Shown: in pieces, positions 1 to 5,966 of the stretch
How positions within the stretch are numbered: position 1 is the stretch's first letter
Layout of the letters: each line of letters starts with the position of its first letter
Assembly: GCA_027011235.1 (NCBI GenBank)
Contig: JALVAI010000109.1
Location: 1-11,065, forward strand
DNA: 11,065 nucleotides
Source: Desulfobulbaceae bacterium
Lineage (GTDB): Bacteria; Desulfobacterota; Desulfobulbia; Desulfobulbales; Desulfobulbaceae
Direction of reading: 5' to 3'
Made by a program: the position numbers and the translations under genes
The notes under the pieces: model-generated
Told to the model about the DNA's origin: nothing
Database searches by the model: none
The model's input: the letters and a program-made list of their open reading frames with translations, nothing else

Positions 1-60
1 CTCGTTATTTTAACCGATTGTCTCGTTCTCTTGCGCATGCAACATAATTGTTGCACATCC

Positions 61-143
61 TGTAGGGGCGAATTTATTCGCCTTGGGAAAGCGTTAAATT
101 TAGTTGGCATGCCTTTCCCAAGGCGGCTGAAGCCGCCCCTACA
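61..143. repeat. Compound inverted repeat, possible MITE/REP-like element
   Basis: The outer arms pair end to end: TGTAGGGGCG at 61-70 with CGCCCCTACA at 134-143, then CGCCTTGGGAAAG on the left with its complement on the right. The 8 bases that do not match between the arms are themselves the centres of local palindromes: GGCGAAT-TT-ATTCGCC (left, 67-82) and GGCGGCT-GA-AGCCGCC (right, 122-137). A single strand could therefore fold as one long hairpin or as a cloverleaf with two side hairpins. Ends starting TGTAGGGGCG are reminiscent of small dispersed intergenic repeats in many bacteria. I see no target-site duplication and no second copy in the window, so mobility is inferred. Confidence 0.65.
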
Positions 144-152
144 GACTTGGGG

Positions 153-169
153 TGCGGGCAGGGCCCGCA
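153..169. repeat. GC-rich hairpin next to the compound repeat
   Basis: TGCGGGC (153-159) and GCCCGCA (163-169) form a perfect 7-bp stem with a 3-nt loop, 9 bp beyond the compound inverted repeat. It may belong to the same repeat cassette. No T-run follows it, so it does not look like an intrinsic terminator. Confidence 0.45.
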
Positions 170-393
170 TTAGCTGTAAAGTATATTGCAGAGGCTTTAT
201 CAATAAAAAATTTTTCTCTTTCGGTCAACCCAAACAATAAATTCTTTCCAAGGCAGTTCAACAAGTTCTCTTTTGTCCCTATAACATTTTCGGATACGAT
301 TATTACAACAGTCAACTGATACAAAACATGGATCCTTTTTTCCGATGAAAACTTCCCACCTGGCCGGCGATCCGGCACACGCCACAAAAACAC

Positions 394-413
394 CACCATC
401 TACCGAGATGGTG
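394..413 (-). terminator. Hairpin with T-run on the minus strand (weak terminator candidate)
   Basis: CACCATCT (394-401) and AGATGGTG (406-413) form a perfect 8-bp stem with a 4-nt loop. Read on the minus strand, the stem is followed by GTGTTTTTG, which resembles a weak intrinsic terminator. No minus-strand gene lies upstream of it (to the right), so it could end an unrecognised small RNA or simply be a chance hairpin. A second 5-bp hairpin (363-376) lies just beyond. Confidence 0.25.
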
Positions 414-495
414 CCAACATGCCAGCCGCAATGGGATGGCAAAGGGGGGAGAGGCGGAGAAAAATGCTTTTTTCCAGTCGGGCGGAAATAGGTGC

Positions 496-524
496 TTGCC
501 GAAATGGTTATTCTTCCTTAAAGT
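496..524 (+). promoter_or_regulatory. Possible sigma-70 promoter for nifU-nifS
   Basis: TTGCCG (496-501) and TAAAGT (519-524) are separated by 17 bp, each matching 4 of 6 consensus bases. This would start the transcript near 531, leaving a leader of about 70 nt. The leader contains a hairpin, GGGAGA (547-552) with TCTCCC (567-572), upstream of the ribosome binding site. No sigma-54 type -24/-12 pair was found. This is a weak match made by eye. Confidence 0.3.
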
Positions 525-604
525 AGCATTTATCAATTAGAGAACGGGGAGAAATACAGAGTTTTCTCTCCCGGATTGATCAACAACAGAATCAAGGAAC
601 TACC

Positions 605-1441
605 ATGTGGGAATATACGGATAAAGTTCAACAGCATTTCATGAACCCGCAAAATGTCGGGGAGCTGGAAAATCCCAGCGGTACGGGTGATGTCGGTTCT
701 CTCTCCTGCGGAGACGCACTGAAACTGACCATCAAGGTTGACGACAACGGTATCATCACCGATGCCAAATTCAAGACATTTGGCTGTGCCTCGGCCATTG
801 CCTCATCCTCGGTGCTGACCGAAATCATCAAGGGCATGTCCATTGAAGAGGCATCCAAAATAACCAACGAGGACATTGCCGAGGCCCTGGGCGGCCTGCC
901 CAAGGAAAAAATGCACTGCTCGGTCATGGGGCGCGAGGCCCTGGAAGCCGCTATTGCCGATTACAAGGGAGTCATCCTGCCCATGGCCGAAGGTGAGGTC
1001 GTCTGTGAATGCTTTGGGGTGACCGACCTTGAAATTATTCGTGCCATCAAGGAGTCCGATCTGCGCTCGGTGGAAGAGATCACCAACTTCACCAAGGCCG
1101 GCGGCGGTTGTGGGAAATGTGAAGACCGGCTGCGTGAAATTCTTCAACAGACCGTTGAAGGCATTGCCGCTGAAAAAAGCAAACCCCATAAGGACCAGCG
1201 CATGACCACCCTGCAGAAGATCAAAAAAATCGAGCAGGTCCTGGAACGCGAAATCAGGCCGACCCTGAAAAAGGACGGCGGGGATATCGAACTTGTGGAC
1301 GTGGACGGGGATTTTGTTACCGTCTCCCTGCGCGGGGCCTGTTCCGGCTGCCAATCCTCCCGGACGACCCTGAAAGAATATGTGGAGAAGAAACTGCGTG
1401 AGCAGGTCGTCGATACCCTGATCGTTGAGGAGGATAAATAA
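605..1441 (+). CDS. nifU: NifU-type Fe-S cluster assembly scaffold
   Basis: This is a scaffold on which Fe-S clusters are built from NifS-derived sulfur and passed to apo-proteins in the cytoplasm. At 278 aa it has all three classical NifU domains. The IscU-like domain (about 1-125) has the scaffold cysteines C35, C61 and C105, with D37 just after C35. The central BFD-like [2Fe-2S] domain (about 130-180) has C134-x-C136 and C169-x2-C172. The C-terminal NifU/Nfu domain (about 205-275) has C246-x2-C249. AAGGA lies 6 nt before the ATG. The stop TAA shares its last base with the nifS ATG (TAATG), which suggests translational coupling. No nitrogenase genes are in view. Because NifU-NifS serves general Fe-S assembly in several anaerobes, a housekeeping role is as likely as a nitrogen-fixation role. 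Confidence 0.95.
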   Translation: MWEYTDKVQQHFMNPQNVGELENPSGTGDVGSLSCGDALKLTIKVDDNGIITDAKFKTFGCASAIASSSVLTEIIKGMSIEEASKITNEDIAEALGGLPKEKMHCSVMGREALEAAIADYKGVILPMAEGEVVCECFGVTDLEIIRAIKESDLRSVEEITNFTKAGGGCGKCEDRLREILQQTVEGIAAEKSKPHKDQRMTTLQKIKKIEQVLEREIRPTLKKDGGDIELVDVDGDFVTVSLRGACSGCQSSRTTLKEYVEKKLREQVVDTLIVEEDK

Positions 1442-2628
1442 TGAACTGCGGAAGTGACAAGGTCATCTACATGGATAACAATGCAACCACCCGCATTGCG
1501 CCTGAAGTGGTTGATGCCATGATGCCCTTTCTGACCGATTGTTACGGTAACCCCTCATCAATGCACACATTCGGCGGCATGGTCGGCCGGGCCATTGAAC
1601 AGGCCCGGGCCCAGGTGGCGGATCTTCTCGGGGCCGACCCCGAAGAGATTGTCTTTACCAGCTGCGGCACGGAAAGTGATTCCACCGCCATTCTCTCCGC
1701 GCTGCAGACCTACCCGGAGAACAGGCACGTTATTACCACGAGAGTGGAACACCCGGCGGTCAAAAACCTGTGCGAAAGTTTGACCCAGCTCACCGGTCAT
1801 AAACATCGAGTGACCAGGCTCATGGTCGACGCCGACGGTCTGCTCGATATGGACAGTTACAAAAAGGCGCTCTCCGATGACACTGCCATCATTTCGATCA
1901 TGTGGGCAAACAATGAAACCGGGGTCATATTTCCGGTTGAAGAAATGGCGGCCATGGCCCGGGAACGAGGCATTCTCTTTCATACCGACGCGGTCCAGGC
2001 CGTGGGCAAGATCCCCATAAATATGCGGGAAAACAATATTGATTTTCTTTCCCTCTCCGGCCACAAACTGCATGCGCCCAAGGGTGTGGGAGTCCTCTAT
2101 GTCCGCAAGGGCACCCCGTTTGTCCCCTTTCTCAACGGTGGTCATCAGGAACGGGGACGACGGGGCGGCACGGAAAATGTGGCCTCAATTATCGGCCTTG
2201 GCCGTGCCTGTGAGCTGGCCGGCCAATCCCTGGAGGATGAAAATACCAGGGTCAAGGCCCTGCGTGATAAACTGGAAAAAGGGCTGCTTTCCACCATTCC
2301 GAAATCCATGCTTAACGGACATCCGGAAAAACGTCTTCCAAATACCAGCAACATCAGTTTTGAATTTGTCGAAGGCGAGGCCATACTCCTGCACATGGAT
2401 CGGTATAATATCTGCGCATCTTCGGGATCGGCCTGTACTTCCGGCTCCCTTGAACCATCTCATGTCATGCGGGCCATGGGAGTACCGTTTACAGCGGCCC
2501 ACGGCTCCATCCGCTTCAGTCTTTCCATTTACAACACCGAAGAAGAGGTGGACCTGGTCCTGGACAAAATGCCGGCCATTATCGCCAACCTGCGCAAATT
2601 ATCACCCTTCTGGAAAGAAGACGAATAG
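1441..2628 (+). CDS. nifS: Cysteine desulfurase NifS
   Basis: This is a PLP enzyme that converts L-cysteine to alanine and leaves a persulfide sulfur for transfer to the NifU scaffold. The 395-aa length is normal for NifS/IscS. Visible signatures are the N-terminal MDNNATT motif (11-17), H104 stacking on PLP in an EHPAV motif, D183 and Q186 in the HTDAVQ motif, the PLP lysine K209 in SGHK, the GGTEN motif (242-246), and the catalytic C332 in SSGSACTSG. The short active-site loop and direct pairing with NifU place it in the class I NifS/IscS group. It starts on the ATG that overlaps the nifU stop, so no separate ribosome binding site is needed. No frameshift or missing catalytic residue is seen. 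Confidence 0.96.
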   Translation: MNCGSDKVIYMDNNATTRIAPEVVDAMMPFLTDCYGNPSSMHTFGGMVGRAIEQARAQVADLLGADPEEIVFTSCGTESDSTAILSALQTYPENRHVITTRVEHPAVKNLCESLTQLTGHKHRVTRLMVDADGLLDMDSYKKALSDDTAIISIMWANNETGVIFPVEEMAAMARERGILFHTDAVQAVGKIPINMRENNIDFLSLSGHKLHAPKGVGVLYVRKGTPFVPFLNGGHQERGRRGGTENVASIIGLGRACELAGQSLEDENTRVKALRDKLEKGLLSTIPKSMLNGHPEKRLPNTSNISFEFVEGEAILLHMDRYNICASSGSACTSGSLEPSHVMRAMGVPFTAAHGSIRFSLSIYNTEEEVDLVLDKMPAIIANLRKLSPFWKEDE

Positions 2629-2733
2629 GAAGGCAAAAGCGGGAGAACGCAAAACTACGCGGAATAAACAGTCCCCCATTCCGGTTGCCAACGCGGCATC
2701 CACCCGAAAAAATACGACCAAAGGGAAAGAACG

Positions 2734-3666
2734 ATGCACATAGTACCGCCCTCGTTTGAAGTGCTGGACCATCTTGACCATGAAAGCCTGGCTGTTCGTA
2801 TCGAATTCTGTGGCCGCATCTGTTACAAGAGCGAGGACAAGATCGACCGCGACTCCGCCCTTCCCTTTGTCACCAAAATGGCGGAACATGGGCATAACTC
2901 GGTCCTGGAAATGGGGGTCGTTACCCTGCAGGTACTTTGCAGCGATCAGCAGAAGGTAATCGACCTGTTCCTCACCCAGCCCAAATACCTGCATATTGAC
3001 CGCCAGGGAGATGAATTGCTTGTCACCGGCAGTGTCCGGGCCTTCCGCGAAATGCTCATGTTCCACCCGGACTGTGCGATGGTCCGGGCCATGTGCAGTT
3101 ACCTCAATCGTCGTCATCCCTATTTTTTCAGTACCATCCTGCCGGAAAACGGACTGGAGGACGATCCGACAATTTCGGTAAAAAAAATAGAGCTGGCAGA
3201 TGTTGACCGCCTTCCCCCGGAACAACGGGCCAAACATCGCCATATCGGAGTCAAATTTATCGTCAACCGGGCCATTACCCACGAAATCGTCCGCCATCGT
3301 CCCTGTTCCTTTCTCCAGGAAAGCCAGCGGTACTGCCGTTACAGTGACGATAAATTCGGCAATGAGGTCACCTTTATCAAGCCCATGTTTTTTGAAGAAG
3401 AAAGTCCGGAATACGCCATCTGGCACAGGGCCATGCTGGAGACGGAAAAGATGTATCTGCAGCTCCTTGAGACTTCCAGCCCGCAGGCGGCCAGGACCGT
3501 CCTGCCCAACTCCTGCAAAACAGAACTGATCGTTTACGCCAACCTGGCGGAGTGGCGCCATATTTTCAAACTTCGGACAACCAAGGCGGCCGAACCATCC
3601 ATGCGCGAAGTAATGATCCCCCTGCAGGAAGAGTTCAAAAGCCGCTTCCCTGATATTTTTCACTGA
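2734..3666 (+). CDS. thyX: Flavin-dependent thymidylate synthase ThyX (long form)
   Basis: ThyX methylates dUMP to dTMP using methylene-THF as carbon donor and reduced FAD as reductant, releasing THF rather than dihydrofolate. The diagnostic RHR-x7-S signature is intact: R187-H188-R189, then S197, followed by Q-R-Y (198-200). An upstream GHNSVLE block (53-59), a conserved ARTVLP segment (253-258) and a C-terminal EWRHIFKLR segment (273-281) also fit the family. At 310 aa it is clearly longer than the compact ThyX of about 220 aa. Most of the extra length lies between the HNSVLE block and the RHR signature (roughly 75-170). A purine-rich AAGGGAAAG precedes the ATG. It lies 105 bp after nifS with no evident terminator, so co-transcription is possible. 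There is no clear terminator after it. Confidence 0.93.
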   Translation: MHIVPPSFEVLDHLDHESLAVRIEFCGRICYKSEDKIDRDSALPFVTKMAEHGHNSVLEMGVVTLQVLCSDQQKVIDLFLTQPKYLHIDRQGDELLVTGSVRAFREMLMFHPDCAMVRAMCSYLNRRHPYFFSTILPENGLEDDPTISVKKIELADVDRLPPEQRAKHRHIGVKFIVNRAITHEIVRHRPCSFLQESQRYCRYSDDKFGNEVTFIKPMFFEEESPEYAIWHRAMLETEKMYLQLLETSSPQAARTVLPNSCKTELIVYANLAEWRHIFKLRTTKAAEPSMREVMIPLQEEFKSRFPDIFH

Positions 3667-3892
3667 GGATTCCAGGAACAACCCGACGACAAGGAATTTC
3701 GGTTCATCCACCACATCCAGGGCATGAAAAGGCATGCGAAAATATGCACCTTGGCTGATGCCTGAATATTGCCGAAAAAGCAGGCGGAAACGAAAAATCA
3801 TTTTCCCGGGAACCAGCAGGCTCAGGTAACATTTTCCATTATATTTTTCAGCAGGTTACCAGATCGCATCGTGATTTTACAGGCGCTCTTTA

Positions 3893-3921
3893 TTGACATC
3901 TCCCCTCAAACCTGCTAATTT
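3893..3921 (+). promoter_or_regulatory. Candidate sigma-70 promoter for fhs
   Basis: A perfect TTGACA -35 box (3893-3898) is followed after 17 bp by TAATTT (3916-3921), which is preceded by TG at the extended -10 position (TGCTAATTT). The predicted transcript starts near 3928. The TTG of this -35 box opens the fhs reading frame, so a longer protein starting here would be an artefact. Confidence 0.55.
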
Positions 3922-3999
3922 TTTGGGATTATCGTCGTTATTAGCACAGGAGTCTTCCTGGGCTGTCTCATACTCTACCCCCCACTCACCTTACTACGT

Positions 4000-4008
4000 A
4001 AAGGAGGA
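4000..4008 (+). promoter_or_regulatory. Strong ribosome binding site fixing the fhs start
   Basis: AAAGGAGGA, with GGAGG ending 5 nt before the ATG at 4013, is a near-perfect Shine-Dalgarno sequence. It decides the start codon: the frame is open 40 codons further upstream, but that stretch is low in family similarity and contains the promoter. Confidence 0.85.
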
Positions 4009-4012
4009 CCCT

Positions 4013-5776
4013 ATGGTTTTGGATCCCACCAAGCACGCGGACTGGGAAATTGCAGAAGAAGCTGAAAGCCGGATGAAAACAGTCTATGAACTGGGCGAAC
4101 AGCTCGGCCTGGAAAAAGAAGAACTGCTTCCCCACGGCCATTATCTGGCCAAACTGGATTACCGTAAGATTCTTGACCGGTTAAAGGACAAACCGGACGG
4201 AAAATACATTGATGTTACTGCCATCTCTCCTACGCCGCTTGGTGAGGGAAAATCCACCTGTGCCATGGGGCTTGTCCAGGGCCTGGGAAAACGCGGCAAG
4301 TCGGTTGTTGGCGCCATCCGGCAGCCTTCCGGTGGACCGACCATGAATATCAAGGGCTCTGCCGCAGGCGGCGGCCTGGCCCAGTGTATCCCCCTGACAC
4401 CCTTTTCCCTGGGCATGACCGGTGATATCAACGCCATCATGAATGCCCATAACCTGGGCATGGTTGCCCTTTCCGCCCGCATGCAGCATGAGTGCAACTA
4501 TACTGACGAGCAGTTGGCCATGCGCAACCTGAAACGACTGGACATCCATCCCAAAAAGGTTGAGTTCAGATGGATCATGGATTTCTGCGCCCAGGCCCTG
4601 CGCAACATTACCATGGGCATAGGCGGCAAGATGGACGGCATGACCATGCAGTCCGGCTTTAACATTGCGGTTTCTTCGGAAATAATGGCCATTCTCTCCA
4701 TTGCCAAGGACTTGAAAGACATGCGGGAACGTATCGGCAGGATTGTTGTGGCCTACGACAAGCAGGACCGGCCGATCACAACGGCTGATCTCGAGGTGGA
4801 CGGCGCCATGACGGCCTGGATGGTTGATGCCATCAACCCCAACCTGATGCAAACCCTGGAGGGACAGCCGGTAATTGTCCATGCCGGCCCCTTTGCCAAT
4901 ATCGCCATCGGCCAGTCCTCGGTCATTGCCGACCGGGTTGCCCTGAAACTGGCAGATTACAACGTAACCGAATCCGGATTTGGCGCTGACATCGGCTTTG
5001 AAAAATTCTGGAACCTCAAATGCCGCTATTCCGGCCTGAAACCAAACTGTGCGGTCGTGGTCGCCACCATCAGGGCCCTCAAATGTCATGGCGGTGCCCC
5101 GATTCCTGTGCCCGGTAAACCCATGCCCAAGGAATATGAAGGTGAAAACGTGGAATGGGTCGAAAAAGGGTGTGCCAACCTTATCCACCACATCGAGACC
5201 GTCAAGAAGGCCGGCATCAACCCAGTTGTCTGCATCAACGCCTTCTATACCGACACGGATAATGAAATCGCCGCTGTTCGGCGTCTGTCTGAGGCAGCCG
5301 GGGCCAGGGTTGCCCTGTCACGGCACTGGGAGCATGGCGGTGAAGGGGCCCTAGAATTTGCCGATGCTGTTGCCGACGCCTGTGAAGAACCCAACGATTT
5401 CAAATTTCTCTACGACCTGGACACTCCCCTCTCCAAGCGTATTGAACTGATTGTCAAAGAGGTGTATGGCGGCGACGGTGTCAGTTACTCACCCGAGGCG
5501 GCTGCCAAGCTCAAACGTATCGAGGCCGATCCGGAGATGAAAGAGATGACCACCTGCATGGTGAAAACCCACCTCTCCCTTTCCCACGATCCCAAATTGA
5601 AAGGAGTGCCCAAGGGCTGGACCCTGCCCATCCGCGACATTCTCACCTACAAGGGAGCGGGCTTTGTCGTGCCGGTGGCAGGCGCCATCAGCCTGATGCC
5701 GGGTACGGCCTCTGATCCGGCCTATCGTCGTATTGACGTCGATGTGGAAACCGGCAAGGTGAAGGGCGTCTTTTGA
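4013..5776 (+). CDS. fhs: Formate-tetrahydrofolate ligase, MTHFD1-like
   Basis: The enzyme makes 10-formyl-THF from formate, THF and ATP, feeding purine synthesis or the methyl branch of the Wood-Ljungdahl pathway. At 587 aa it is slightly longer than the usual bacterial enzyme (about 555). Visible motifs are the ATP-binding loop TPLGEGKST (74-82), R103 in an IRQPSGGP block, the MTGDINAI block (135-142), PFANIAIG (293-300), GFGADIGFEKF (322-332), HW plus GGEG (438-445) and a C-terminal MPG (562-564). The C-terminal half matches the eukaryotic MTHFD1 synthetase domain from memory: the PKEYEGEN insert (372-379), THLSLSHDPKLKGVP (519-533) and LPIRDI (538-543). Some usually conserved positions differ: I299 replaces the histidine of FANIAHG, and C-A-Q (192-194) replaces N-D/E-R. 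The gene ends in a strong terminator and appears monocistronic. Confidence 0.93.
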   Translation: MVLDPTKHADWEIAEEAESRMKTVYELGEQLGLEKEELLPHGHYLAKLDYRKILDRLKDKPDGKYIDVTAISPTPLGEGKSTCAMGLVQGLGKRGKSVVGAIRQPSGGPTMNIKGSAAGGGLAQCIPLTPFSLGMTGDINAIMNAHNLGMVALSARMQHECNYTDEQLAMRNLKRLDIHPKKVEFRWIMDFCAQALRNITMGIGGKMDGMTMQSGFNIAVSSEIMAILSIAKDLKDMRERIGRIVVAYDKQDRPITTADLEVDGAMTAWMVDAINPNLMQTLEGQPVIVHAGPFANIAIGQSSVIADRVALKLADYNVTESGFGADIGFEKFWNLKCRYSGLKPNCAVVVATIRALKCHGGAPIPVPGKPMPKEYEGENVEWVEKGCANLIHHIETVKKAGINPVVCINAFYTDTDNEIAAVRRLSEAAGARVALSRHWEHGGEGALEFADAVADACEEPNDFKFLYDLDTPLSKRIELIVKEVYGGDGVSYSPEAAAKLKRIEADPEMKEMTTCMVKTHLSLSHDPKLKGVPKGWTLPIRDILTYKGAGFVVPVAGAISLMPGTASDPAYRRIDVDVETGKVKGVF

Positions 5777-5854
5777 TCCCATTTTCTTGCTGACCATGGA
5801 AGTATTATTTTCATGGACTACGTGACTGATTGTTAATAATTTCCTTTTCCCAAA

Positions 5855-5899
5855 AAACCGGGTCAAAAGTAGCGACTACTTTTGACCCGGTTTCTTTTT
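5855..5899 (+). terminator. Strong intrinsic terminator after fhs
   Basis: An 18-bp perfect stem (5855-5872 with 5876-5893) and a 3-nt CGA loop are followed by CTTTTTT. The opposite side has a matching A-run (5852-5857), so the hairpin could also work on the minus strand. It isolates fhs from the ATPase operon. Confidence 0.92.
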
Positions 5900-5910
5900 T
5901 GTAGTATTAT
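5882..5910 (+). promoter_or_regulatory. Candidate promoter embedded in the terminator arm
   Basis: TTGACC (5882-5887; 5 of 6) and TATTAT (5905-5910; 5 of 6) are separated by exactly 17 bp. The -35 box lies within the descending arm of the fhs terminator and the spacer includes its T-run. Transcription would start near 5917, about 50 nt upstream of the ATPase gene. Confidence 0.55.
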
Positions 5911-5966
5911 AGCATAAACTATCTTCTTCATAGAGAATTACCCTCAGAAAAAAACAGACATCCTTC

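Larger units (their letters stand above)
1..604. other. Non-coding region upstream of nifU
   Basis: No open frame here has a credible start, ribosome binding site or recognisable protein; the short frames overlap one another and run through palindromes. The stretch holds a 7-bp palindrome with a 4-nt spacer (38-55), a compound inverted repeat (61-143), a 7-bp GC-rich hairpin (153-169), a 5-bp hairpin (363-376), an 8-bp hairpin (394-413), and a possible nifU promoter and leader (496-604). Nothing else was recognised between about 170 and 360. Confidence 0.75.
3667..4012. other. Intergenic region and leader between thyX and fhs
   Basis: No gene is recognised in these 346 bp. The first 226 bp show only weak pairings, such as GGTAAC near 3827 with GTTACC near 3855, and no clear terminator for thyX. 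A promoter-like pair lies at 3893-3921, followed by a leader of about 85 nt. The leader holds a small hairpin (AGC-A-CAGGA / TCCTG-G-GCT, 3943-3964) and a strong ribosome binding site. I could not match the leader to a known riboswitch. Confidence 0.6.

Noticed and set aside
31..240. Short open frame across the compound repeat
   Set aside because: Most of it is palindromic repeat sequence; it has no ribosome binding site and no recognisable product.
139..536. Three overlapping minus-strand frames of 74-86 codons upstream of nifU
   Set aside because: They overlap one another in different frames, lack ribosome binding sites and have Cys/Trp/Phe-rich, low-plausibility translations.
400..604. 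Sigma-54 (NifA-type) promoter for nifU
   Set aside because: No GG-N10-GC pair in the expected context was found; the best G/C pairs are spaced wrongly.
803..1354. Minus-strand open frame of 183 codons inside nifU
   Set aside because: Antisense to the conserved NifU domains, with no family resemblance.
2039..2743. Plus-strand open frame of 234 codons overlapping nifS in another frame
   Set aside because: The translation is Pro/Arg/Ser-rich, as expected of an out-of-frame reading of nifS; it reaches past the nifS stop only by chance.
2602..3801. Long minus-strand open frame (399 codons) antisense to thyX
   Set aside because: Its span is dominated by thyX, which has clear family motifs; the antisense translation has no recognisable domain and no ribosome binding site. 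It is a shadow of GC-biased codon use.
3928..4012. Tetrahydrofolate riboswitch in the fhs leader
   Set aside because: The idea fits the gene, but only one small hairpin is visible and I cannot find the paired, pseudoknotted core expected of that class.
4181..5191. Minus-strand open frame of 336 codons inside fhs
   Set aside because: It lies wholly antisense to strongly conserved fhs blocks, and the product is His/Gly-rich without a recognisable fold.
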